Shown piece after piece: positions 24,351 through 32,934 of a stretch of DNA of 59,357 nucleotides (position 1 is its first letter; every line of letters begins with the position of its first letter). Source of the stretch: Chelativorans multitrophicus (GTDB lineage Bacteria; Pseudomonadota; Alphaproteobacteria; Rhizobiales; Rhizobiaceae); assembly GCF_011317445.1 (NCBI RefSeq), contig NZ_JAAAPL010000010.1, positions 1-59,357 of the forward strand. Direction: 5' to 3'. The position numbers were made by a program, and so were the translations under genes. Under the pieces are notes generated by a model, which ran no database searches, had not been told where the DNA came from, and saw nothing but the letters and a program-made list of their open reading frames with translations.

Positions 24351-25598
24351 ATGAAGCGACTATCGAAATTCTTAGGGCTCAGCATGCTGAGCATTGCCAT
24401 GACGCTGCCGGCCGTTGCCGCCTCCGCCGAAGAGATCACCTGGTGGGCCCCGAACTGGGGTGAGGCGCGCGCCCGGAAACTGGTCGAGGACTTCCAGGCC
24501 GCCAACCCGGATGTCACGGTTAACCTGGAGATCACCGTTTCGAACGGCCTCCAGAGCCGCATCGAGGTCGCCCTGCGCTCGGGAAACCCGCCGGACCTGA
24601 TCGACACCAGCATGCAGTGGGTCATCCCGTTCGCCAGCAGCGGCAAGCTGCTCGATCTCGACCAGTTCGCCAAGGAACAGGTTAACCTCGACGACCTTCT
24701 GCCGGCCACACTGGATTCCACCCGCTACAACGGCCACATCTACGGCCTGCCTTATCGGGCCCAGACCCTGGCCTTGATCTACAACAAGGCGCTTTATCGC
24801 GACGCCGGTCTCGACCCGGACAATCCGCCGAAGACCTGGGACGAATTCATCAAGGCCTCGCAGGCGCTGACGAAGACCAATACGGCCGGCAAGCAGCAGT
24901 ATGGCATCGGCGTTGCCGGCGGCGGCGAATTGGGCAATCTGATCACCCGCATGGTTCCGTTCATTTGGATGAACGGCGGCGATGTTCTCAATGCCGATTT
25001 CACCGAGGCGATCGTCAACGAGAAGCCGGCGGTCGAAGCCGTCGAGTTCTACACGGCACCGCTGACCAAGTACAACATTGCACCGCCTTCGACGCTGCAG
25101 AACGACGGCCTTGCACTGCGCAGGCTTTTCGGCGCCGGAACCGTCGCGCAATATTTCTCCGGACAGTTCGACCTTCCCGCCATCAAGCAGGAAGCGCCTG
25201 ACCTGGAGATCGGCATCGCTCCGTTCCCGCATCCGGAAGGCAAGCAGACTGCGGGTATCCTGAGCGGCTGGGCTTTCGTAGTGCCGGCCGATTCGCAACA
25301 TAAGGACGCCGCACTCCGTTTGGCGAAATTCCTCATGCTGCCGGAAAACCAGGGCTATTACACCGATACCTTCCCGGCCAGTATGAGTGCCATGGACCTG
25401 CCAAGGTTTAAGGACCCGCTTCTGCAGCCCTTCAAGGAGATGCTGAAGTTCACCAAGCCCGCGCCTTCGACACCCGTCTGGATCAAGGCTCAGCAGATCC
25501 TCTTTGCCCACACCCAGGAAGTCCTGCTCAACTCCGCAACGGCGCAGGAAGCCATGGATGCTGCGGCCGAAGAGATAAACGACGCGCTCGCCCGCTGA
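24351..25598 (+). CDS. Extracellular sugar-binding protein (ABC family 1)
   Basis: A 415-residue periplasmic binding protein with a signal peptide over residues 1-26 (hydrophobic SMLSIAMTLPAVAASA, cleavage near ASAEE). Family blocks are EITWWAPNWGEARARKLVED, NPPDLIDTSMQWV, YGLPYRAQTLALIYNKALY and PKTWDEFIKASQAL. It would deliver substrate to the MalF/MalG-type permeases on the opposite strand at 19.5-21.2 kb, the only permease pair of this class lacking its own binding protein nearby. A hairpin follows at 25635. Confidence 0.92.
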   Translation: MKRLSKFLGLSMLSIAMTLPAVAASAEEITWWAPNWGEARARKLVEDFQAANPDVTVNLEITVSNGLQSRIEVALRSGNPPDLIDTSMQWVIPFASSGKLLDLDQFAKEQVNLDDLLPATLDSTRYNGHIYGLPYRAQTLALIYNKALYRDAGLDPDNPPKTWDEFIKASQALTKTNTAGKQQYGIGVAGGGELGNLITRMVPFIWMNGGDVLNADFTEAIVNEKPAVEAVEFYTAPLTKYNIAPPSTLQNDGLALRRLFGAGTVAQYFSGQFDLPAIKQEAPDLEIGIAPFPHPEGKQTAGILSGWAFVVPADSQHKDAALRLAKFLMLPENQGYYTDTFPASMSAMDLPRFKDPLLQPFKEMLKFTKPAPSTPVWIKAQQILFAHTQEVLLNSATAQEAMDAAAEEINDALAR

Positions 25599-25634
25599 AC
25601 CCGGCTCGGCTGATATCGCGCCTGTACAGAAAAA

Positions 25635-25658
25635 GCCTTCCGCGCGTGAGCGGAAGGC
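25635..25658 (-). terminator. Hairpin with T-tract on the minus strand, between binding protein and dehydratase genes
   Basis: Stem GCCTTCCGC (25635-25643) and GCGGAAGGC (25650-25658) with a six-base loop. On the minus strand it is followed by TTTTT, so as a terminator it faces leftward. No leftward gene ends here. On the plus strand it may act as a 3' stabiliser or attenuating hairpin after the abundant binding-protein message. Confidence 0.5.
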
Positions 25659-25722
25659 AGCCAACTCCGGGATCGATGACAAGCCGACCGCCTCATCGCC
25701 GGCTACCCAGTCAGGAACAACA

Positions 25723-26943
25723 ATGCTGATTACACACGTCGAAAGCTTCCTGTTCAACCCAGGAAGCACGCGCAACCTGCTCTTCTGCCGCATCGAGACC
25801 GATTCCGGTCTTTACGGCTGGGGTGAAGCCTATGTTACCGCGGAAAAGGAAAAGGCCGTCGACGAATATCTGCGGGCGATGGCGCCGCATCTCATAGGTC
25901 GCAGCCCGTTCAATATTCGGCACACGGGGCAGGTTCTTTTCGACGACTTCGTCATCAGGCGATCCTCCATCGGTTTTCTGTCTGCCTGGAGCGCCATCGA
26001 GATGGCCCTTTGGGACATAGTCGGCAAGCAGGCCGGATTGCCGCTGCACGACATCATGGGCGGCGCTTCGCGCGAGCGTGTGCGCGTCTATGCCAATGGC
26101 TGGGCTGATGAGCCTGGAACGGTGGACGACTATGTCGAGCGGGCGCTGAAGGTCAAGGAATTGGGCTATACCGCCCTGAAATTCGACCCCCTGCCCGGCC
26201 CCTGGCGGAATTTCATCCACCGCGAGGACGAGGAGTTTGCGGTCAATTACGTCCGGCTGATGCGCGAAGCGCTCGGCCCCGACATGGAACTCCTGATCGA
26301 GATGCACCGACGCCTCGCGCCGTCCTATGCGATCCGGCTCGGGCGGCGCCTCGCGGAATTCGACATTCACTGGTATGAGGAACCCTGTCTTTCCGATAAC
26401 ATCGATCTTGTGGCGGAGGTCCGCCGCAACCAGCCGATCCCGGTCGTAACGGGGGAAACCATCTACACGAAAGAATCCTATGCGCAGGTTTTGGAAAAGC
26501 GCGCGGCGGACATCCTCAATCCCGATATCTGCGCGGTCGGTGGCATCACCGCGCTGATGGATATCGCCACGATGGCCCAGCCGCATGCGGTTGCCATCTC
26601 TCCTCACAACAACAACAGTACGCTCGCCGGGCTGGCCGCAACGGTCCATGTCTGCGCCGTCATCCCGAATTTTACGATCGCAGAGTGCTTCATTAACCGG
26701 CTGCACGCGTGTGACGAGATCGCGCTTTCCTCGATCAAGGTGGAAGCCGGCTGGGCGGAACTGCCGAAGACACCAGGGCTTGGGATCGATATTGACGTGG
26801 AGCGGCTGCGCAAATTCCCCTACCGCCATTATCCCCCGAAGGGACTGCGGCAGTACTGGGAGGAATTTCCCCGCAAGAACTATGCTATACCGCGCTTCAT
26901 GCAGGGCGCTGGCGGTGTCGTCAGCGAAGAAAATGCCCAATAG
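25723..26943 (+). CDS. Enolase-superfamily (mandelate racemase/MLE) sugar-acid dehydratase
   Basis: 406 residues with the two-domain architecture of the enolase superfamily: N-terminal cap (ESFLFNPGSTRNLLFCRIET) and TIM barrel. Barrel motifs are GYTALKFDPLPGPW, the metal-ligand/base block LLIEMHRRLAPS (E-x-H), YEEPCLSDN, TGETIYTKES and AISPHNNNST. The ExH plus late His pattern is that of galactonate-dehydratase-like enzymes rather than the KxK racemase type. The true aldonate or aldarate is unknown. It lies in the rightward operon before an SDR. Confidence 0.88.
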   Translation: MLITHVESFLFNPGSTRNLLFCRIETDSGLYGWGEAYVTAEKEKAVDEYLRAMAPHLIGRSPFNIRHTGQVLFDDFVIRRSSIGFLSAWSAIEMALWDIVGKQAGLPLHDIMGGASRERVRVYANGWADEPGTVDDYVERALKVKELGYTALKFDPLPGPWRNFIHREDEEFAVNYVRLMREALGPDMELLIEMHRRLAPSYAIRLGRRLAEFDIHWYEEPCLSDNIDLVAEVRRNQPIPVVTGETIYTKESYAQVLEKRAADILNPDICAVGGITALMDIATMAQPHAVAISPHNNNSTLAGLAATVHVCAVIPNFTIAECFINRLHACDEIALSSIKVEAGWAELPKTPGLGIDIDVERLRKFPYRHYPPKGLRQYWEEFPRKNYAIPRFMQGAGGVVSEENAQ

Positions 26944-26955
26944 CAGGAGGTAGCT

Positions 26956-27741
26956 TTGGATTTAGGACTGACGGACAAGACGGCCCTGGTGCTGGGTGGC
27001 AGCGGCGGGCTCGGCAGCGCAACGGCCCGCAGGCTCGCCGCCGAAGGAGCCAAGGTCGCGGTTGCCGGTCGCGACCGGAACAAGGTCGAGGCGATCGCCT
27101 CGTCTATCCGTGCCGATGGCGGCATGGCCATGCCCATTGTGTGGGATCTGGCGGATCTGGACGCCATCAAGGATCGTGTCGCCGAAGTGGAGGCGAAGTT
27201 CTCCGGGATCGATATCCTGGTCAACAATACAGGCGGACCACCGCCCTCTTCCGTTGCTGGACAGCCGCGGGAGCTCTGGTTGAAGCAATTCGAAAGCATG
27301 GTTCTGTCCGTCATCGCGCTGACCGACCAGGTCGTTCCAGGCATGCGCGAGAGGCGATGGGGCCGCATCATCACCTCCGCCTCTTCCGGAATCATTGCGC
27401 CGATACCCAATCTCGGCCTGTCGAATGCTCTTCGCTCCACCTTGCTCGGCTGGTCCAAGACATTGGCCAGCGAGATCGCGCGCGATGGCATCACCGTCAA
27501 CATCGTCGTTCCCGGCCGAATTGAGACTCAGCGGATCATCTTCCTCGACGAACAGCGCGCCAAGCGCAGCGGTCGTCCGGTGGACGAGGTTTCCGCCGAA
27601 AGCATCGCAACCATTCCTGTCGGACGCTACGGCAAGCCCGAAGAATATGCGGATGTGGTCGCCTTCCTCGCAAGCCGAAATGCATCTTTCGTGAACGGCG
27701 CGACCTTCCGGGTCGATGGCGGAATGATCCCCAGCGTTTAG
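26956..27741 (+). CDS. Atypical SDR family protein lacking the YxxxK motif
   Basis: 261 residues starting from a TTG at 26956 with AGGAGG five bases upstream. Nucleotide-binding motifs are normal: GGSGGLGSATARRL and NNTGGPPPSS. The Ser region reads ITSASSGIIAPIPNLGLSNA, and where Tyr and Lys should stand (about residues 156 and 160) there are Ser and Arg. This variant recurs in a group annotated as FabG-like. Whether it is a reductase is open. It lies 12 bases after the enolase-superfamily gene in the same operon. Confidence 0.8.
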   Translation: MDLGLTDKTALVLGGSGGLGSATARRLAAEGAKVAVAGRDRNKVEAIASSIRADGGMAMPIVWDLADLDAIKDRVAEVEAKFSGIDILVNNTGGPPPSSVAGQPRELWLKQFESMVLSVIALTDQVVPGMRERRWGRIITSASSGIIAPIPNLGLSNALRSTLLGWSKTLASEIARDGITVNIVVPGRIETQRIIFLDEQRAKRSGRPVDEVSAESIATIPVGRYGKPEEYADVVAFLASRNASFVNGATFRVDGGMIPSV

Positions 27742-27809
27742 GCCTCCGGGCGGCGAACCCCGCTGACGCAGACCTGCGGGAAGAATGCATTCCATCCGCA
27801 GGCCTCGCG

Positions 27810-28772
27810 TCAAACCAGCCTGCCGACGATTTCGCCATGATCCCGGAAAGCGCGGAGGTTGGCGCGTGCCCGGGCCCAGGCAGCGTCAAGGGCGTCTGAC
27901 GTGAGGCCCGCCACATGCGGTGTCACGACCAGGTTCGGCGCAGTCCGCAGTACGTCTGGAAGAAGCGGCTCGCCTTCGAATACGTCGATGGCAGCACCGG
28001 CAATCGCTCCCTTCATAAGGGCGGCGGCAAGCGCATCGCTGTCCACCACGGTGCCACGCCCGACATTTACCAGAAACCCAGCCGATCCCAGGGCATTCAG
28101 AACGCCAGTGTCGACGAGATGATAGGTGGCTGCGCCTCCGGGGCAACATACGAACAGTACATCCGCCTCTGCAGCCAACTCCGCTGGACTGCCGCAATAG
28201 GCATAGGGACTTCCGGGCGCGGCTCGCCGGTTGTGGTAGGCTATTCGGGCATCGAAGCCTATAAGCCTCCTGGCAATCGCTTCCCCGACCGCTCCAAGTC
28301 CCAGTATACCGCAGACCTTTCCCGAGAGCGTCGGGCGTTGAGAGGGCGTCCAGGTTCCTTCGCTTGCCTCAATATGGAACCGGGGGATATCGCGCAGGAT
28401 GGCGAGTGCCATGCCGATCGCGTGATCCGCAACGGAGGGAGCATTTGATCCTACGCCGGAAGCAACCACGATCCCGCGCCCAGCCGCGGCATCGATGTCC
28501 AGCTTGTCAGTTCCCGAGCCCAGAACTTGGATGAACCTGAGCCGTGGCATTGCCTGCATCTCGGCGCCCGAGAGGCCGCGCCCTCCGTTGGTGATGATCG
28601 CCTCGATCTGTTCCAGCTCCGTCCGATCGAACGGTTCCAGCGAGCCGCCGGCCGTTGAGCCGCCGGCCGTTGCGAACACCACACGATAGTCGCCTTCGAC
28701 AGACCCGAGCCGGCCATTGTCGACGGCCGTCAGGACGAGCAGTCCGGGTTGGGTGTTCCCGTTAACTGACAT
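27810..28772 (-). CDS. D-isomer-specific 2-hydroxyacid dehydrogenase
   Basis: A 320-residue NAD(P)-dependent enzyme interconverting a 2-keto acid and a D-2-hydroxy acid (glyoxylate/hydroxypyruvate reductase-like). The dinucleotide motif is GILGLGAVGEAIARRL. The catalytic triad is visible as Arg in VNVGRGTVVD, Glu in DVFEGEPLL and His in VVTPHVAGLT. It lies downstream of the LysR gene on the same strand (31 bases apart) and converges on the SDR operon. It probably serves the transporter cluster to its right. Confidence 0.9.
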   Translation of the reverse strand: MSVNGNTQPGLLVLTAVDNGRLGSVEGDYRVVFATAGGSTAGGSLEPFDRTELEQIEAIITNGGRGLSGAEMQAMPRLRFIQVLGSGTDKLDIDAAAGRGIVVASGVGSNAPSVADHAIGMALAILRDIPRFHIEASEGTWTPSQRPTLSGKVCGILGLGAVGEAIARRLIGFDARIAYHNRRAAPGSPYAYCGSPAELAAEADVLFVCCPGGAATYHLVDTGVLNALGSAGFLVNVGRGTVVDSDALAAALMKGAIAGAAIDVFEGEPLLPDVLRTAPNLVVTPHVAGLTSDALDAAWARARANLRAFRDHGEIVGRLV

Positions 28773-28803
28773 TCCAATTTTTCCTTGTTAGCTTTCGGCT
28801 CTA

Positions 28804-29730
28804 TTAAGCCGGCGGTCCCGTTTCAACGTGCTGACTATTGCGCCCTTCCTCTACCAGCCATTCCCGAAATGCCGTCGCATGCGGGTCCCGAAGCTTGGAT
28901 GGCGGAATCAGCGCATAATAAGCCCCCGCGCCCGGATAAGGCTTGGTGGACAGGGTCACGAGCACTTTAGACATCAATTCCGTCGCGACGAGAAAGATCG
29001 GAACCAATGCCACGCCAAGACCGGCGCAGGCGGCACCGATCGTCATGGAAAAGCGGTCCAAGACCGGCCCTCGATAAGGATCTCGGCACATGATCCCGGA
29101 TGCCTCGAACCACTCGCTCCACAGTCCCGGCCGGTCAGCCTGCTGAAGAAGCGTTGCATTAGCGACGTCGCTCGGGTCGAAAAGCTGAAAACGGTCCCTG
29201 AACTCCGGGCTTACGACCGGAATGAACAGCTCTCCGCATATGCGTATCGCATCCGGACCATCCCAGTTTACAGCCGCGTAGTGAATGGCGACATCGTAAG
29301 AATTTCCATGGAAATCGTATGGTTCGACACGCGTCGTGAGGTTCACTGTCAAGTTCGGCCAGATTTCCAGGAAACGCGGGAGGCGCGGCATCAGCCATTG
29401 CGAGGCGAATGTCGGAAGAACGACCACGTTGAGAACAGATTCTTTTCCGCCGGCCGCCCCAACCGACATCGCCGCCATGCGGAACCGGGCGAGGATTTCC
29501 TGGGTGGCATTGAGATAGGTGAACCCGGCGGGCGTCAGTGACACCTGACCACGGTTGCGCTTCAGCAAAACGGCTCCGAGCGAACGCTCCAACTGCTGCA
29601 GCTGCTTGCTCACAGCGCTTTGCGTCAACGCCAGCTCTTCGGCCGCGCGCGTGAAATTACCACGCCGCGCCACCGTCTCAAAGGCGACCAGTTCCTGAAA
29701 CGACGGCATATGGCGGCGGGAAAACGACAT
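28804..29730 (-). CDS. LysR-family transcriptional regulator (GcvA-like)
   Basis: 308 residues with the N-terminal helix-turn-helix at about 8-66 (FETVARRGNFTRAAEELALT, then QSAVSKQLQQLERSLGA) and a periplasmic-binding-like effector domain. It diverges from the polar amino-acid-type ABC operon at 29923. A 15-bp inverted repeat of the T-N11-A type lies just upstream of its start. The adjacent transporter operon and the 2-hydroxyacid dehydrogenase are its probable targets. Confidence 0.92.
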   Translation of the reverse strand: MSFSRRHMPSFQELVAFETVARRGNFTRAAEELALTQSAVSKQLQQLERSLGAVLLKRNRGQVSLTPAGFTYLNATQEILARFRMAAMSVGAAGGKESVLNVVVLPTFASQWLMPRLPRFLEIWPNLTVNLTTRVEPYDFHGNSYDVAIHYAAVNWDGPDAIRICGELFIPVVSPEFRDRFQLFDPSDVANATLLQQADRPGLWSEWFEASGIMCRDPYRGPVLDRFSMTIGAACAGLGVALVPIFLVATELMSKVLVTLSTKPYPGAGAYYALIPPSKLRDPHATAFREWLVEEGRNSQHVETGPPA

Positions 29731-29746
29731 TTCTCGATTTCAAACT

Positions 29747-29761
29747 ATTCCGCTTTGGAAT
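29747..29761. promoter_or_regulatory. LysR-type binding site between regulator and ABC operon
   Basis: ATTCC-N5-GGAAT, a perfect 5-bp inverted repeat of T-N11-A form, begins 17 bases upstream of the LysR start and 160 bases before the binding-protein gene. Position fits autoregulation plus activation of the divergent operon. Confidence 0.5.
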
Positions 29762-29922
29762 GCAATAATTACACAACATCGTTTGTCCAGCCCCCACAAC
29801 TGATCGATAACGAGCGCAACAAGATCGTGGATGGTCCGAAGGAGGTCGGCCCATCGTTGACATGTCTTGTTCGATGGCGGGGCCTGAAAATGCGCCTCGC
29901 AAACACCAAGGGAGGAGTGCTC

Positions 29923-30759
29923 ATGAAAGGAAAAAGCCTTTATGCCGCTCTGCTGGTCGCAGCCACGCCCGGCATGTGGGGATTGTCCGCCGCTGAAGCA
30001 GGGACGCTCGATGACATCAAAGCGCGCGGAGAGTTGATCTGCGGGGTTCTCGGAAACAGCGAGCCATTCGGCTATGAAGATCCGGGCAACCGCCAGGTTG
30101 TCGGCTATGAGATCGATCTCTGCAAGGACCTGGCCGGCACCATGGACGTCACGCCAACGATCAAGGTCATTGCACCGCAGGCGCGCATTCCGGAATTGCA
30201 GCAGGGACGCGTTGATCTACTCGCAGCACTCATCTCCTACACAAACGAGCGGGCCGAACAGGTCGACTTCAGCAATACATATCTGGTCGATTCCTTCCGA
30301 TGCATGGTGAAGAAGGATTCCGGCATCACCGGGCTCGACGGCTTGGCGGACAAGCGCATCTCAGTCCAGAAGGGTGGCCTGATAGAGGCGGCTTTACGCT
30401 CGCAGTTCCCCAATGCAACCGTCCTTTCCTATGACGATGTTTCCGAGCGTTTCGTCGCGTTCCAGCAGGGAAAGGCCGCCGCCACCTGTGACCGCGCCAC
30501 TTTGCTGCGAGCACTTCAGATAAGAGCGAAGAACGAAGCCACCACTACCATACTGCCCGAAGCCCTGAACATGATGCAGAAGGCGGGCTTTGCCGTCCGC
30601 AAGGGCGACAAGGACTTCGTCGACTACCTCAATCAGTTCCTTGCCACTTACGAATCGTCCGGAAAGGGCCAGGCCCTCTTCGATCGCTGGGTCGGCGCTT
30701 CCTCGAATTACGACCTGTCCCGCGACTTCAAAATGGGCGACGACATCGCGAGTCAGTAA
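29923..30759 (+). CDS. Polar amino-acid-type ABC transporter substrate-binding protein
   Basis: 278 residues from the ATG at 29923 (GGAGGAG five bases upstream) with a signal peptide ending near SAAEAGT. Family 3 blocks are GELICGVLGNSEPFGYED, VVGYEIDLCKDLA, LQQGRVDLLAALISYTNERA and KRISVQKGG. An open frame reaches further upstream to 29620 but overlaps the LysR gene and is not the start. It is the first gene of a complete uptake operon. The ligand is an amino acid or a small acid; the neighbouring hydroxyacid dehydrogenase and NTF2-like protein hint at an unusual one. Confidence 0.92.
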   Translation: MKGKSLYAALLVAATPGMWGLSAAEAGTLDDIKARGELICGVLGNSEPFGYEDPGNRQVVGYEIDLCKDLAGTMDVTPTIKVIAPQARIPELQQGRVDLLAALISYTNERAEQVDFSNTYLVDSFRCMVKKDSGITGLDGLADKRISVQKGGLIEAALRSQFPNATVLSYDDVSERFVAFQQGKAAATCDRATLLRALQIRAKNEATTTILPEALNMMQKAGFAVRKGDKDFVDYLNQFLATYESSGKGQALFDRWVGASSNYDLSRDFKMGDDIASQ

Positions 30760-30783
30760 CGACTTTACTGGAAAGCGGCACAA

Positions 30784-31482
30784 ATGAACGTCGCCCTCGA
30801 TTTCACGGCAATTCTCAACGACCAGTATCTGCATTATTTCCTGACCGGCATCCAGAATACGATAGCTCTGTTCGTCCTGACCTGGCTTGTCGCATTTCCT
30901 TTGGCCGTGCTGCTGACCGTCATCAGGAGCAGCGGAATACGTCCGCTCTCCTGGTTGATTGCCCTTTATGTGGAATATCATCGTAACGTGCCTTTGTTGG
31001 TACAGCTCCTGTTCTGGTATTTCGGCATTTCGTCGTTATTTCCAGACGGCCTCAACGATTTCATCAACCAGCACAACACGGAATTCATCTTCGCGCTGCT
31101 TGCCCTGGTGCTCTACACGGCGGCCTACATGTCGGAGGATATGCGCAGCGGCTTGCGCGCCATTTCGAAAACACAGTTCGAGGCAGCCCGCGCTATTGGC
31201 TTCGGCTTCGTCCAGACCATGACATATGCCATTCTGCCGCAGGTTTGGCGGCTGTCGCTTCCCCCCCTCGTCAATCAGACCCTCATTCTCTTTAAGGGAA
31301 CCAGCCTGGCGGCCTCCATCGGGGTGGCCGAACTTACTTTCCAAGCGCGTCAGATCGAGAGCATCACGTTCCGGGTGTTTGAATCCTTCTTCGTCGTAAG
31401 CCTTCTTTATCTCGCTGGGTCGCTGACGCTGATGTTTGCCGGCTCCTGGCTTGCCCAACGCTACAAGCTGCGGACGCGGTAG
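30784..31482 (+). CDS. Polar amino-acid-type ABC transporter permease 1
   Basis: 232-residue inner-membrane permease (HisM/GltJ-like). It has GIQNTIALFVLTWLVAFPLA, YVEYHRNVPLLVQLLFWYFG, and the coupling loop AISKTQFEAARAIGFGF. It sits 24 bases after the binding protein. It pairs with the next permease and the ATPase to form the importer core. Confidence 0.92.
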   Translation: MNVALDFTAILNDQYLHYFLTGIQNTIALFVLTWLVAFPLAVLLTVIRSSGIRPLSWLIALYVEYHRNVPLLVQLLFWYFGISSLFPDGLNDFINQHNTEFIFALLALVLYTAAYMSEDMRSGLRAISKTQFEAARAIGFGFVQTMTYAILPQVWRLSLPPLVNQTLILFKGTSLAASIGVAELTFQARQIESITFRVFESFFVVSLLYLAGSLTLMFAGSWLAQRYKLRTR

Positions 31483-31486
31483 ACAG

Positions 31487-32185
31487 ATGCTCGACGTTGT
31501 TCAACAGTACTGGCCCTACCTGCTTTTCGGCAGTTATCCGAACGGGCCGCTCGGTGGCTTCACAATGACGCTGGTGATCGCGATCGTCAGCCTCGTCCTG
31601 ACATTCCCGAGCGCCGTCCTGGTTGCGCTGGCGCGGACGAGCGAAGTAAGGGTCCTGGAGCACGCCGCCTTCCTGTTCGTAACGATTGTGCGTGGCATAC
31701 CGCTGCTGATGCTGATCTTCTGGGTCTATTTCTTCCTGCCGGTGGCGCTCGGCACGCCCATCAGCCCCTTCTGGTCACTTATCCTGGCGATCGTCGTCTT
31801 CCAGACCGCCTACCTCTCTGAGGTCCTGCGTGCGGCGATTGAGGCCCTCCCAAAAGGTCAGACCGAGGCGGCACTGTCCTTGGGCCTCTCCTATTTTCCG
31901 CGCATCTGGAAGGTTACCCTGCCACAGGCGCTCTACAATTCCATCCCGGGCATCCTCAACCAGTTCACCTCCATGATCAAGGAAACGTCGCTCGGATATG
32001 TGCTGGCGGTCGAGGAACTAACATACGCCGCCAACAAGGTGAACAACTTCATTCTCGTGAAGCCCTTCTCGGTTTTTGCGCTACTGGCGCTGACCTATTT
32101 CGCCGTCTGCTTCACGCTCACCCAGCTTGTCCGTCTCCTCGAAGCCAGGATCGAGAACCGGTTTACCCGCGTGGCGGCTGCATGA
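31487..32185 (+). CDS. Polar amino-acid-type ABC transporter permease 2
   Basis: 232-residue permease; the ATG at 31487 begins four bases after the previous stop. Key parts are GFTMTLVIAIVSLVLTFPSA, FVTIVRGIPLLMLIFWVYF and the coupling loop ALPKGQTEAALSLGLSY. Its stop overlaps the ATPase start (ATGA). Confidence 0.92.
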   Translation: MLDVVQQYWPYLLFGSYPNGPLGGFTMTLVIAIVSLVLTFPSAVLVALARTSEVRVLEHAAFLFVTIVRGIPLLMLIFWVYFFLPVALGTPISPFWSLILAIVVFQTAYLSEVLRAAIEALPKGQTEAALSLGLSYFPRIWKVTLPQALYNSIPGILNQFTSMIKETSLGYVLAVEELTYAANKVNNFILVKPFSVFALLALTYFAVCFTLTQLVRLLEARIENRFTRVAAA

Positions 32186-32934
32186 TGGTCCCGATAATTA
32201 CTCTTGAGTCTGTCGGAAAATCTTTCGGAAGTTTCCGGGCGCTGAAGAGCGTTACCGGGGAAATCAATGCCGGCGAAATCGTCGTCATCTGCGGCCTTTC
32301 GGGCTCCGGGAAATCGACGCTCATTCGTTGCCTGAACGGGCTGGAGGCGATCGATGAAGGCCGAATAGTCGTCGATGGCATCGATGTCGCCGCCCGCAAC
32401 ACCGACCTCAATCAATTGCGCCGCCGGATCGGCTTCGTATTCCAGCAGTACAGCCTTTTTCCTCACCTGACCGCCATCGACAACGTTTCCATCGGCCTGC
32501 GCCGCCTGCAGCGAGTCCCGACCGAGGAAGCGCGTGCCCGTGCTCTCGTGCTCCTGGAGCGCGTCGGCCTTGCCCACCGGTCAAATTACGTGCCGGCCGA
32601 GCTTTCGGGCGGCGAGCAACAGCGCGTAGCGATCGCCCGCGCCCTTTCGATGAATCCACCGATCATGCTGCTCGACGAGCCGACCAGCGCCCTCGACCCA
32701 GAGGTCGTGGGGGACGTGCTGGCGATCCTCCAGTCGCTTTCCGGCACCGGCATCACCATTGTGTGCGTCACCCATGAGATGGGCTTCGCGCGCAACGTTG
32801 GCGACTGGATCTGGTTCATGGAGGATGGATCGTTGATCGAAAAGGCGCCACCGGAACTTTTCTTCTCAAAGCCTCATCACCCGTCCGCACAACGCTTCAT
32901 ATCGACTATTTGGAGGTCTCATGAACGCGCATAG
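32182..32934 (+). CDS. Polar amino-acid-type ABC transporter ATP-binding protein
   Basis: 250 residues. Walker A is GLSGSGKSTLIRCLNGLE, Q-loop FQQYSLFPHL, signature LSGGEQQRVAIARALSM, Walker B IMLLDEPTSALDPE and switch CVTHEMGFARNV. It belongs to the GlnQ/HisP group. It overlaps the NTF2-like gene by 14 bases, so that small protein is co-translated with the transporter. Confidence 0.93.
   Translation: MMVPIITLESVGKSFGSFRALKSVTGEINAGEIVVICGLSGSGKSTLIRCLNGLEAIDEGRIVVDGIDVAARNTDLNQLRRRIGFVFQQYSLFPHLTAIDNVSIGLRRLQRVPTEEARARALVLLERVGLAHRSNYVPAELSGGEQQRVAIARALSMNPPIMLLDEPTSALDPEVVGDVLAILQSLSGTGITIVCVTHEMGFARNVGDWIWFMEDGSLIEKAPPELFFSKPHHPSAQRFISTIWRSHERA

Noticed and set aside
24372-25793. 473-codon minus-strand frame opposite the sugar-binding protein
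   Set aside because: Antisense to a complete binding protein with signal peptide; no motifs.
29620-29922. Upstream extension of the amino-acid binding protein frame
   Set aside because: It overlaps the LysR gene and divergent promoter; a strong ribosome site and signal peptide set the start at 29923.
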